DNA of 17,780 nucleotides, from the NCBI GenBank assembly GCA_030639395.1, contig DAOWCW010000005.1, positions 1 to 17,780 of the forward strand. The letters run 5' to 3'. The position numbers and the translations under genes were made by a program. The notes under the pieces are model-generated. The model worked only from the letters and a program-made list of their open reading frames with translations. It did not search any database and was not told the origin of the DNA. The stretch comes from an archaeon (GTDB lineage Archaea > Nanoarchaeota > Nanoarchaeia > Pacearchaeales > GW2011-AR1). Positions 1-7,081 of the stretch are shown here, piece after piece (the stretch's first letter is position 1; each line of letters begins with the position of its first letter).

Positions 1-2690
1 ATTATATTTATAAACTTTTTCATCAGTACTATCAACAACCCAAAAATAACCGTCGGCAAAAGTAATACCATGGGGATCAGCATTGCCACTGCTCGTAGTA
101 CCAAAACTAAAATTTGTATAAACCCCTATCGTCCCCTCAACGCTCTCATTATTAATATACCACTGCCAACTACTCGCATCCGTATTATTATTAGCATCAA
201 CAAAACTATGATTAAAATAAATATTATCACTTGTCAAATTCCCTCCAGATGATGACCATATATTAATATTTGAAACATTTGGTATATCATAAATCTCCAC
301 AGTACGATTCTGCGACGTCCAAAATATAGTAGCATTGCTCTTCCCCTCAACCGAACAAGTCCAATTCTCACCAATCGATGTATTTTGATAACTTACAACA
401 TCAGAATAAAACGAACCATTTTCAACATCATAAAACGTATTTTTAAACAAACTAGAACCATCATACCAACTCACATTCGCACTCAAATTACCACCACTCT
501 CATCAATTATAATAAACGAACAATTAAGGTCATCTTCATAATGAAAATTATTTGGAGATAGACCAAAATAATCTATCAAAACAATATCATTTATTATCAT
601 TGAACTATTCACCGCATCCCCATAAACTATTCCATCATAAGGCGTGATTTCAATAGTTACATTATCATTAGGAGAAGTTTGCGATGGACTTAGCGTTTCA
701 GAATAATAACGATAAACTTTATCATCACTATTATCAACAATCCAGAAATAACCATTAGCAAAAGTTATACCACTAGAATCGTAATTATCACCAGTAGTAT
801 CAAAATTAAAATTACTATAACTGCCGTTTAAATAATAACGATAAGCCCTATCGTGCTCATAATCAGAAACCCAAAGATAGTTATCGGCGAAGGTGATGCC
901 ATTAGGGGTGCCAAAAATAATAGTATCAAAATTAAAATCGCTATAGCTGCCATTTAAATAATAACGATAAACCCTCTTATAACCTATATTCTCAACAATC
1001 CAGAAATAACCATCGGCGAAGGTGATGCCATTGGGATCATCATCAATAGTATTAAAACTAAAATCGCTATAGCTGCCATTTAAATAATAACGATAAACCC
1101 TATCATCATTATTATCAACAATCCAGAAATAACCATCGGCGAAAGCAATGCCAAGAGGATAATCATTATCACCAGTAGTACTAAAACTAAAATTACTATA
1201 ACTGCCATTTAAATAATAACGATAAATCTCATCGTCAATGAGATCAAGAATCCAAAAATAACCATCGGCGAAAATAATGCCATTAGGATTAGCATTATCA
1301 CCAGTAGTATTAAAACTAAAATCACTATACTCACCAATCGTCCCACCAACAGGCTCACCATCAACATACCACTGCCAACTACTCGCATCCGAAAAATTAT
1401 TATTGTCAACAAAACTATAATTATAATACAACTCATCTATTGTAAGATTATTACCAGATGAAGAAATGATATTTATCTCAGTTGCATCTGGTCTATCATA
1501 AACCTTCACAGTTTCATTCTGAGACTGTCCAAATATAGTAGCATTACTCTTCCCCTCAACCAAACAAGTCCAATTCTCACCAATTGATGTATTCTGATAA
1601 CTTACAACATCAGAATAAAACGAACCATTTTCCACATCATGAAGCGTATTTTTAAACAAACTCGAACCATTATACCAACTCACATTCGCACTCAAATTAC
1701 CACCACTCTCATCAGTTATAATAAACGAACAATTAAGATCATCTTCATAATGAAAATTATTTGGGGGAAAACCAAAATAATCTATCAAAACAATATCATT
1801 TATTATCATCGAACTATTCACTGCATCCCCATAAACTAGCCCGTCATAAGGCGTGACTTCAAGAGTTACATTATCATTAGGAGAAGTTTGTGATGAACTT
1901 AGCGTTTCAGAATAATAACGATAAACATCACCATAAACCCAATTAACAACCCAAAAATAATTATCGGCAAAGGTCATTCCATAAGGAGCAGCATTGCCAC
2001 TGCCAGCAATATCAAAACTAAAATCACTATAACTGCCGTTCAGATGATAACGATAAACCTCATGATCAGTATTATCAACAATCCAAAAATAATTATCGGC
2101 GAAAGTGATGCCAGTAGGAGCACTATTGTCACCAGTAGTGTTAAAATTAAAATCGCTATAACTGCCGTTCAGATGATAACGATAAATCCCATCATCAGTA
2201 GCAGAATTAACAACCCAAAGATAACCGTCGGCGAAAGTAATACTAACAGGAGCATTAATGTCATCAAAAGTATTAAAACTAAAATCACTATAACTGCCAT
2301 TCAGATAATAACGATAAACCTCATCATCAGTAATATCAACAATCCAAAAATAGCCATCAGCAAAAGTGATACCACGAGAATCAGTATTATCGCCAGTAGT
2401 ATTAAAACTAAAATCGCTATAACTGCCATTTAGATAATAACGATAAACTTCAGTATCAGTATAATCAGAAACCCAAAGATAACCATCAGCGAAAGCAATA
2501 CCACGAGGATTAGTATTACCACCAGCAGTATTAAAACTAAAATCGCTATACTCACCAATCGTCCCATCAACAGGCACATCATTGATATACCACTGCCAAC
2601 CACTTGCATCTGAATAATTTGTTGAATTAAATGTATAATTATAATAAATATTATCTGTTGTTAGATTATCTCCTGAACTTGACCAGATAT
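1..2690 (-). repeat. Tandem ~1.2-kb coding modules (two full, one partial)
   Basis: Each module consists of an SSSG-NLT / WQWY segment, five propeller-like repeats, and a spacer with the motifs SPNDNVT, DYFG and ENWTC. Matching landmarks (ccagat at 245 and 1454; gtttg at 681 and 1890) are exactly 1209 bp apart, or 403 codons. The first module is about 9 bp longer. The spacers are almost identical between copies while the five internal repeats differ more, which suggests recent duplication or gene conversion of whole modules. The third copy is cut by the window edge. Confidence 0.88.
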
Positions 2691-4788
2691 CGACATTAAA
2701 AACAGAAACAGGATCAACAACATAATCAAACCAAGCTCCACAACTCTCATTCCCAACTTCCAATCCAAAACATCTAACTTGCAAATCAAACACATCCTCC
2801 ACACCGCTAAGATTCGTAAGATAAATTTTATACCACCCCTCATCCGAAACATTATCAAACCTAGCCAAAAGTTCCACCCCATTCTCCGTATAGACATCAA
2901 TCAGCACCCCCGAAACATTCTCACCTACCTCCCCACCCACAACTTCAGTCTTAGCATAAATCGTAATATCTTTAGAACTATCCAACTCCCTCTCAAACGT
3001 CACTCTCAAAAACTCCTCATCTCCTATATATACATAATCATCATCTTGCTCCTTTACATAATCATAAACATCCGCCACAAAACTCCTATTCGAATCCAAA
3101 TGCTCAGCCTTAGTAATATAAATAATCTCATAAACCTGCACCGACAAATGCGGAACAACCCACTCAACATAATCAACAAACCCATCCCCATCAAAATCAT
3201 AAGGCACATAATTAACACTAGTTCTTACACCATCAGACCCATTCTCCAAAACATAAGCAACCTCACTCGCCAAGTCACCTGCTGCCTGACGCCTGCTACC
3301 TGACACCTCGTCATCAAAATGATAAACCCTCAGCCGCGAATCATTCATTTTGATACCAGGACCCAAAAGAGTATAAGCCAAAATATCAGAATAATTCAAC
3401 TCACTCGGAGCCGAAACAACAACTCTCTTTCCCCTTGGCAAATCAACCTCAACAGCAATCGGAGCCTCAGTATAATACTCAACCGCAACTTCCGAAACTT
3501 CCGAAACATTCACAACCTCACTAAGCTCAATAATTGTAACGTTCTCCAGCTCAATAATATTCCCCCCAATCTCAAGCTCCTCTTCCAAAACAACATTACC
3601 AGAAATCGTAAAACCAGTAACCCATTCCCAAAACAAAGTCAACAAACCCTTCTCCTCATCCAAATCAACAACAACATTACCAGTCAAAATAACACCCTCA
3701 CTCAAATCTTCACGATCCACCCTCCCAACCAAATCATCAAACCTCCCAACCTCAGCCAAAGCCTCCCCAACCTCATCATCAGTCAAAACCGAAATATTAA
3801 CAGAACCCTTAGGAATCTCAACGGACAAATTCCCCTCACTCATATTGCCCTCACCAGAGGGTACACTCGGAAGTGCAACATTCTTAATCCATCTTACCGG
3901 ACGGCCAATCACAGCCCTATACTGCAAAGTCGAAACACTCAAATTAAAAACACTAACATTCAAAATACTCTCATTGATTAGGGTTTCATTGATTAGGGTT
4001 TCGTTTATTAGAGTTTCATTGATTAGGGTTTCATTGATTAGGGTTTCATTGATTAGGGTTTCGTTGATTAGGGTTTCGTTAATTAGGGTTTCGTTAATTA
4101 TACTAGTTGGTTCTTCGGGAGTTGGTTCTTCGGGAGTTGGTTCTTCAAGGGTTGGTTCTTCAAGGGTTGGTTCTTCAAGGGTTGGTTCTTCAGGAGTTGG
4201 TTCTTCAGGGGTTGGTTCTTCAGGAGTTGGTTCTTCAGGGGTTGGTTCTTCAGGGGTTGGTTCTTCAGGAGTTGGTTCTTCGGTAACATTTTCAATCGAC
4301 TCTTCAACCGGAACTTCCTCATCACCCAAAACAACAACATCTTCAACAACATCTTCCAAAACAATCTCCGGCTCAGAAACAGTCCCATCACCAACAGAAA
4401 CAGGCTCGTCCTCTTTTTCCTCTGGTTCTTCAGATGGGGCTTCTGGTTCTTCAGATGGGGCTTCTGGTTCTTCAGATGGGGCTTCTGGTTCTTCGGATGG
4501 GGCTTCTGGTTCTTCGGATGGGGCTTCTGGTTCTTCAATAACTAATCCAGTCAATCTCCCAAAAGTCTGCCCATCATTCAAATAAAAATCTGTGGTATAA
4601 CTAGCACCCAACAAAAACAAAACTGCCAAAACACCAACCACAAAAACATTCATCAAAGAGAAAACCTTCTTCTCAACCTTCTTCCCTAAGTACCTCTTCT
4701 TAACATTTCCATCTGCATCTCGATAACTCTCATAAACATATGGTCCATAAACCTTCCCATTTTTCTTCACAACTCTTTTATAACTCAT
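1..4788 (-). CDS. Giant anchored surface protein with repeat stalk and propeller-like modules (3' end outside window)
   Basis: The frame is open for 1596 codons from the ATG at 4788 and runs off the left edge. I checked its phase at about ten points. Residues 1-41 form a basic segment with GPYVYESYRD and KKRYLGKK motifs, and residues 43-64 are a membrane helix. Next come EEPEAPS repeats (about 85-123), an acidic linker, EEPTP repeats (170-227) and INETL repeats (231-271). The middle region (about 280-720) contains a DFDGDG calcium-loop-like motif near residue 530 and a DYVEWVVPHLS segment that I recall as recurrent in DPANN surface proteins. From about 720 on, ~403-residue modules carry blocks of five ~43-residue repeats with the core GITFADGYFWIVD, propeller-like. 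NGS/NET sequons abound, so glycosylation is likely. An adhesion or cell-contact role is inferred only. A TATA box 29 bp upstream supports this start and a leaderless transcript. Confidence 0.88.
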   Translation of the reverse strand, partial: MSYKRVVKKNGKVYGPYVYESYRDADGNVKKRYLGKKVEKKVFSLMNVFVVGVLAVLFLLGASYTTDFYLNDGQTFGRLTGLVIEEPEAPSEEPEAPSEEPEAPSEEPEAPSEEPEAPSEEPEEKEDEPVSVGDGTVSEPEIVLEDVVEDVVVLGDEEVPVEESIENVTEEPTPEEPTPEEPTPEEPTPEEPTPEEPTPEEPTLEEPTLEEPTLEEPTPEEPTPEEPTSIINETLINETLINETLINETLINETLINETLINETLINETLINESILNVSVFNLSVSTLQYRAVIGRPVRWIKNVALPSVPSGEGNMSEGNLSVEIPKGSVNISVLTDDEVGEALAEVGRFDDLVGRVDREDLSEGVILTGNVVVDLDEEKGLLTLFWEWVTGFTISGNVVLEEELEIGGNIIELENVTIIELSEVVNVSEVSEVAVEYYTEAPIAVEVDLPRGKRVVVSAPSELNYSDILAYTLLGPGIKMNDSRLRVYHFDDEVSGSRRQAAGDLASEVAYVLENGSDGVRTSVNYVPYDFDGDGFVDYVEWVVPHLSVQVYEIIYITKAEHLDSNRSFVADVYDYVKEQDDDYVYIGDEEFLRVTFERELDSSKDITIYAKTEVVGGEVGENVSGVLIDVYTENGVELLARFDNVSDEGWYKIYLTNLSGVEDVFDLQVRCFGLEVGNESCGAWFDYVVDPVSVFNVDIWSSSGDNLTTDNIYYNYTFNSTNYSDASGWQWYINDVPVDGTIGEYSDFSFNTAGGNTNPRGIAFADGYLWVSDYTDTEVYRYYLNGSYSDFSFNTTGDNTDSRGITFADGYFWIVDITDDEVYRYYLNGSYSDFSFNTFDDINAPVSITFADGYLWVVNSATDDGIYRYHLNGSYSDFNFNTTGDNSAPTGITFADNYFWIVDNTDHEVYRYHLNGSYSDFSFDIAGSGNAAPYGMTFADNYFWVVNWVYGDVYRYYSETLSSSQTSPNDNVTLEVTPYDGLVYGDAVNSSMIINDIVLIDYFGFPPNNFHYEDDLNCSFIITDESGGNLSANVSWYNGSSLFKNTLHDVENGSFYSDVVSYQNTSIGENWTCLVEGKSNATIFGQSQNETVKVYDRPDATEINIISSSGNNLTIDELYYNYSFVDNNNFSDASSWQWYVDGEPVGGTIGEYSDFSFNTTGDNANPNGIIFADGYFWILDLIDDEIYRYYLNGSYSNFSFSTTGDNDYPLGIAFADGYFWIVDNNDDRVYRYYLNGSYSDFSFNTIDDDPNGITFADGYFWIVENIGYKRVYRYYLNGSYSDFNFDTIIFGTPNGITFADNYLWVSDYEHDRAYRYYLNGSYSNFNFDTTGDNYDSSGITFANGYFWIVDNSDDKVYRYYSETLSPSQTSPNDNVTIEITPYDGIVYGDAVNSSMIINDIVLIDYFGLSPNNFHYEDDLNCSFIIIDESGGNLSANVSWYDGSSLFKNTFYDVENGSFYSDVVSYQNTSIGENWTCSVEGKSNATIFWTSQNRTVEIYDIPNVSNINIWSSSGGNLTSDNIYFNHSFVDANNNTDASSWQWYINNESVEGTIGVYTNFSFGTTSSGNADPHGITFADGYFWVVDSTDEKVYKYN
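3272..3306 (-). repeat. Heptamer repeat inside the surface-protein gene
   Basis: Period-7 units on the plus strand (ctgctgc, ctgacgc, ctgctac, ctgacac, preceded by a degenerate aagtcac) encode the VSGSRRQAAGD segment between two conserved stretches. It looks like a short insertion tolerated in frame. Confidence 0.65.
3978..4097 (-). repeat. 15-bp coding minisatellite, eight INETL units
   Basis: There are eight head-to-tail 15-bp units, reading attagggtttcattg on the plus strand and encoding INETL on the minus strand. One unit has a g-to-a change, and the third-base changes are synonymous. Every unit contains an N-E-T sequon, giving an N-glycosylation site every five residues in the stalk of the surface protein. 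Confidence 0.92.
4109..4281 (-). repeat. 15-bp coding minisatellite, twelve EEPTP/EEPTL units
   Basis: Twelve copies of ggttcttc are spaced exactly 15 bp apart and encode EEPTP or EEPTL. The result is a proline- and glutamate-rich, probably extended stalk. Runs of identical variants (three caagg units in a row) suggest expansion by slippage or unequal crossing-over. Confidence 0.92.
4424..4536 (-). repeat. 21-bp coding minisatellite, EEPEAPS units
   Basis: Six copies of ggttcttc are spaced exactly 21 bp apart. They encode five EEPEAPS units followed by a final EEP, just outside the membrane helix of the surface protein. This is a third, independent repeat period in the same stalk. Confidence 0.92.
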
Positions 4789-4796
4789 CTTTATTA

Positions 4797-4878
4797 TTTT
4801 GTGGAATAACTAATTTATAAACATTATTATACCTAATTTTATCCTCGAGAAAAATAAGAAAATAGTTATTCTACAAAA
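4797..4878. repeat. 16-bp inverted repeat bracketing the surface-gene promoter
   Basis: The arm ttttgtggaataacta at 4797-4812 matches the reverse complement of 4863-4878 at 15 of 16 positions. The 50-bp interior contains the TATA box at 4814-4821, and the near arm falls between the TATA box and the start codon. It could be a paired operator, a remnant of a miniature element, or an invertible promoter segment. The sequence alone does not decide. Confidence 0.7.
4814..4821 (-). promoter_or_regulatory. TATA box of the surface-protein gene
   Basis: TTTATAAA is centred about 29 bp upstream of the ATG at 4788, which fits archaeal leaderless transcription. It lies just inside a 16-bp inverted repeat (see 4797-4878). 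Confidence 0.6.
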
Positions 4879-4969
4879 ATAAAAAGGGCATAAAACTTCA
4901 TAAACAACTCTCGGTCTCAGATTGCCAACTCCAGACCAGATTTTACAAAATAAAATCTACACCACAACC

Positions 4970-4977
4970 TATTTAAA
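4970..4977 (+). promoter_or_regulatory. TATA box of the eS8 gene
   Basis: TATTTAAA is centred about 25 bp before the eS8 ATG at 4999, in keeping with a leaderless transcript. No Shine-Dalgarno sequence is seen. Confidence 0.55.
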
Positions 4978-4998
4978 CCAAAATTTTCTTTTCCCATT

Positions 4999-5361
4999 AT
5001 GAAATCAGGAAGAAAGACCTCTGGCGGTAGATACAAAAAGCCAAAGAAAAAGAAATTAACAGGACGACAAGGTCAGTCCAGAATTGTAAAGATTGGAAAT
5101 ATAAAAACAAAACTACTAAAAGGTAGAGGAAACACAACAAAATTAGTTTCTTTCCTAAATAATGTAGCAAACGTAATTGTAAAAGGAAAAGCAAAAAAAT
5201 CCGCAATAAAAAACGTTCTAGAAACACCTTCCAATGTTTTCCTTGCAAGACAAAACATCCTAGTAAAGGGTGCAATAATAGAAACAGAACTAGGTAAGGT
5301 AAAAATCACAAACCGACCTTCGCAAGAAGGAAATATTCAGGCAAAACTCTTAACAGAATAA
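4999..5361 (+). CDS. rps8e: 30S ribosomal protein eS8 (S8e)
   Basis: This 120-residue protein begins MKSGRKTSGGRYKKPKKKK, the basic eS8 N-terminus with its TGG-like motif. It continues with KLLKGRGNTTK and the ETPSNVFLARQNILVKGAIIE stretch expected in this family. Near the end, GKVKITNRPSQEG-IQA matches the usual C-terminal signature. eS8 is an RNA-binding protein of the archaeal and eukaryotic small subunit and has no bacterial counterpart. The length is within the usual archaeal range (about 120-130). The gene stands alone, divergent from the surface-protein gene, with TFB 121 bp downstream under its own promoter. A T-run at about 5400-5406 could terminate it. Confidence 0.95.
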   Translation: MKSGRKTSGGRYKKPKKKKLTGRQGQSRIVKIGNIKTKLLKGRGNTTKLVSFLNNVANVIVKGKAKKSAIKNVLETPSNVFLARQNILVKGAIIETELGKVKITNRPSQEGNIQAKLLTE

Positions 5362-5450
5362 TAATTTAATCTATTCTACTCACAAACTCCCATCACTTAT
5401 TTTTTACAATTCCGCAAGAAACATCGACGAGAAAAAGCAAAACCAAAAGC

Positions 5451-5458
5451 TTTAAAAA
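5451..5458 (+). promoter_or_regulatory. TATA box of the TFB gene
   Basis: TTTAAAAA is centred about 28 bp before the TFB ATG at 5483. A second TATA-like sequence (tttataaa near 5467-5474) lies too close to the start codon to place a transcription start upstream of it. Confidence 0.55.
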
Positions 5459-5482
5459 GCCACTCTATTTATAAACTTTACT

Positions 5483-6415
5483 ATGGCTACCAAAAAATGT
5501 CCAGAGTGTAATAGTTCTAAGCTAATCACAGACGAAACAAAAGGAGAAATCATATGCGGATCATGCGGACTCCTCGTAGAAGAAAGCATGGTCGACACCT
5601 CGCACGAACTTAGAAGCTTCGACAAATCCGAAAAAAAATCCCGAGGCGGAGCACCAATATCTCTACAAAAATTCGACAAAGGTCTAACCACAAACGTAGG
5701 AGAAATATCCGACATCTACAGGCTCGACTCCACACAACAAACCAGAAAATATCTCCGTCTAAAAAAATGGCAAGAACGGGTCTCAACCTCAATCGAAAGA
5801 AACCTTAGGCTAGCAATGTCCGAACTAAGAAGAGTCGCTTCATTCCTAGACTTACCATCCGTAGTCCGAGACGAATCCGCAAGAATCTATAACTTCGTAT
5901 TACAAAGAGGACTAGTAAGAGGTCGAAGCATGGAATCCGTAATCGCAGCATGTATCTACGCTGCCTGTCGATCTTATAATATCCCAAGAACACTCGACGA
6001 AATCTCAAACGCATCCGAAGTCGAAAGAAAAGAAATAGGACGAACATACAGATTCATAATCAGAAAAATCGGACTAAAAGTAACACCATCATCACCAAAA
6101 GACTACATATCAAGATTCTCCTCAACCCTACACCTGTCCCCACAAGCCCAAAACGAAGCCCTAAAAATTTTACGTAAAGCAGAAGTTTCAGAACTAACAT
6201 CAGGTCGAGGCCCAGCCGGAATCGCAGCAGCCGCCCTCTATGTAGCCGCACTAATCAACGACGAAAAGAAAACACAACGAGAAGTAGCAGATGTAGCAGG
6301 AATAACAGAAGTAACAATAAGAAACAGATACAAAGAATTATTAGAAAGACTAGACCTAGAGGACAAACTCAAAATCAAAGAGAACGAAAGAAGAAAAAAG
6401 AAAGTTCAAGAATAA
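5483..6415 (+). CDS. tfb: Transcription initiation factor B (TFB)
   Basis: This 310-residue protein is the archaeal homologue of TFIIB. It bridges TBP on the TATA box and RNA polymerase and recognises the BRE upstream of TATA. The N-terminal zinc ribbon has C6, C9, C25 and C28 (CPEC...CGSC). The B-reader/linker follows at about 35-100. Two cyclin-like repeats follow: the first contains LPSVVRDESARIYNFVLQRG, RGRSMESVIAACIYAACR; the second contains RGPAGIAAAALYVAAL and the HTH TQREVADVAGITEVTIRNRY used for BRE contact. Length is normal and the copy looks intact. The last 20 codons and stop are repeated about 205 bp downstream (6558-6622). Transcription probably starts at or near the ATG. Confidence 0.97.
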   Translation: MATKKCPECNSSKLITDETKGEIICGSCGLLVEESMVDTSHELRSFDKSEKKSRGGAPISLQKFDKGLTTNVGEISDIYRLDSTQQTRKYLRLKKWQERVSTSIERNLRLAMSELRRVASFLDLPSVVRDESARIYNFVLQRGLVRGRSMESVIAACIYAACRSYNIPRTLDEISNASEVERKEIGRTYRFIIRKIGLKVTPSSPKDYISRFSSTLHLSPQAQNEALKILRKAEVSELTSGRGPAGIAAAALYVAALINDEKKTQREVADVAGITEVTIRNRYKELLERLDLEDKLKIKENERRKKKVQE

Positions 6416-6458
6416 TTCTATAAATATAATAAATAATTGCTTCAGTCTAATCAAGTGT

Positions 6459-6502
6459 CCATAAGAAATCATGCGTGTCAAAGACACCTTGATTTTTTAT
6501 GG
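6459..6502. repeat. 44-nt hairpin, copy 1
   Basis: CCATAAGAAATCA pairs with TGATTTTTTATGG (13 bp, one G-T wobble) around an inner GTGTC-AAA-GACAC stem-loop. The layout is 13-3-5-3-5-2-13 nt. It lies 43 bp after the TFB stop codon and could act as a 3'-end or processing signal. Confidence 0.8.
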
Positions 6503-6557
6503 AATAAGCCCACACCCCGAAACACCGAAACACCCACACCCCTCGAGCAAAGCGAGT

Positions 6558-6622
6558 GACTTAGAGGACAAACTCAAAATCAAAGAAAACGAAAAAAGAA
6601 AAAAGAAAGTTCAAGAATAATT
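6558..6622 (+). pseudogene. Duplicated 3' tail of the TFB gene
   Basis: About 65 bp repeat the TFB end at 6353-6417 with three mismatches before the 3' edge. The copy would encode DLEDKLKIKENEKRKKKVQE and a stop, differing from TFB by one residue (R to K), but it has no start codon or upstream coding sequence. It is a dead fragment left by a local duplication. Confidence 0.88.
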
Positions 6623-6670
6623 TAACTAAAAACAACCTCCAGCTCCATTAACAATTAATTCTTCAAAATT

Positions 6671-6714
6671 CCATAGGAAATTATATGTGCCGAAGGTGCC
6701 ATAATTTCCTATGG
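6671..6714. repeat. 44-nt hairpin, copy 2
   Basis: CCATAGGAAATTAT pairs perfectly with ATAATTTCCTATGG, extended by three further flanking pairs (att/aat). The inner stem is GTGCC-GAA-GGTGC, with two wobbles. Same 44-nt layout as the hairpin at 6459. Both are followed by AATAA. Confidence 0.82.
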
Positions 6715-6802
6715 AATAAAGGTAGCGAAGCCGACAAGCAACCAACAAGCAAGACAAAGTCACAGCACAGGCAACTGACAAGCCAAACACAAAGTCCAAA
6801 CA

Positions 6803-6810
6803 TTTTTATA
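6803..6810 (+). promoter_or_regulatory. TATA box of tRNA-Leu
   Basis: A tttttata sequence is centred about 33 bp before the tRNA 5' end, at a plausible distance for an archaeal tRNA promoter. Confidence 0.45.
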
Positions 6811-6839
6811 CCAAAAAACTCAACCATTAATATTCTCAT

Positions 6840-6921
6840 GAGGGAATGCCGGAGTGGTCAAACGGGCTAGGCTTAGGACCTAGTGGTTCATTCCTACGGG
6901 GGTTCGAATCCTCCTTCCCTC
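6840..6921 (+). tRNA. tRNA-Leu (anticodon UAG)
   Basis: This is an 82-nt class II tRNA. The acceptor GAGGGAA pairs with TTCCCTC. The anticodon stem CTAGG/CCTAG (6867-6871/6879-6883) encloses loop CTTAGGA with anticodon TAG at 6874-6876, reading CUA. A long variable arm follows, as required for Leu, then the T-arm GGGGG-TTCGAAT-CCTCC. The discriminator base after the acceptor is A. No CCA is encoded and no intron is seen. Confidence 0.96.
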
Positions 6922-7081
6922 ATTTTATATAACTTCCAAAGGAAATTATATTTGATGGAATTAGAATTCTAATGCTCGAAACTTTTTACGGGGGCGAAAA
7001 TCTTTGCTCGAATTTCTCCTAACGAAGTGACTAGAGAAATTTTAGAGTGAAGTTTGAGTAGAATCCTCCTTCCCTCATTTT
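6906..7081. repeat. Direct repeat of the tRNA-Leu 3' end
   Basis: A perfect 21-bp match exists between 6906-6926 (tRNA T-loop to just past the acceptor) and 7061-7081, 155 bp apart. The spacing segment also contains an acgggggcgaa sequence (about 6986) resembling the tRNA's acgggggttcgaa. The arrangement resembles att sites around a nearly deleted element, but no integrase gene is present, so simple local duplication is equally possible. Confidence 0.8.

Larger units (their letters stand above)
6418..6839. other. Gene-free region between TFB and tRNA-Leu
   Basis: I see no gene here. The stretch holds a 44-nt hairpin, a duplicated TFB tail, a second 44-nt hairpin of the same design, a short period-8 repeat (cgaaacac twice near 6518-6533), and a small ctcgagcaaagcgag hairpin at about 6542-6556. 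From 6720 to 6800 it is A/C-rich without clear structure. The tRNA-Leu promoter lies at the right end. Confidence 0.75.

Noticed and set aside
3485..3512. acttccgaa direct repeat in the surface-protein gene
   Set aside because: Period 9 is a simple in-frame SEV duplication, unlike the period-7 arrays.
2779..3981. Plus-strand frames of 174 and 220 codons
   Set aside because: They are antisense to the continuous surface-protein frame and have compositions (I/N/T/P-rich) typical of antisense reading of this strand-biased DNA.
3978..4097. Telomere-like TTAGGG repeats on the plus strand
   Set aside because: The period is 15 bp, not 6, and the units encode INETL in frame with the surface protein; telomere repeats are not expected here.
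3978..4536. CRISPR array
   Set aside because: Repeat units are contiguous, with no unique spacers, and they are coding.
3845..4585. Long plus-strand frame with SSGVGSS and SSDGASG repeats, and a second minus-strand frame rich in KNQ repeats
   Set aside because: Both are out-of-frame readings of the minisatellites in the surface-protein gene; repeats with periods divisible by three leave all frames open.
5073..5309. Minus-strand frames opposite eS8, TFB and eL44
   Set aside because: They are shadows of clearly recognised genes with no promoter or family resemblance.
6685..6870. 61-codon plus-strand frame running into tRNA-Leu
   Set aside because: It starts inside a hairpin, overlaps the tRNA and shows no protein-like features.
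6906..7081. Complete integrated element at tRNA-Leu
   Set aside because: Only 134 bp lie between the repeats, with no integrase or other gene.
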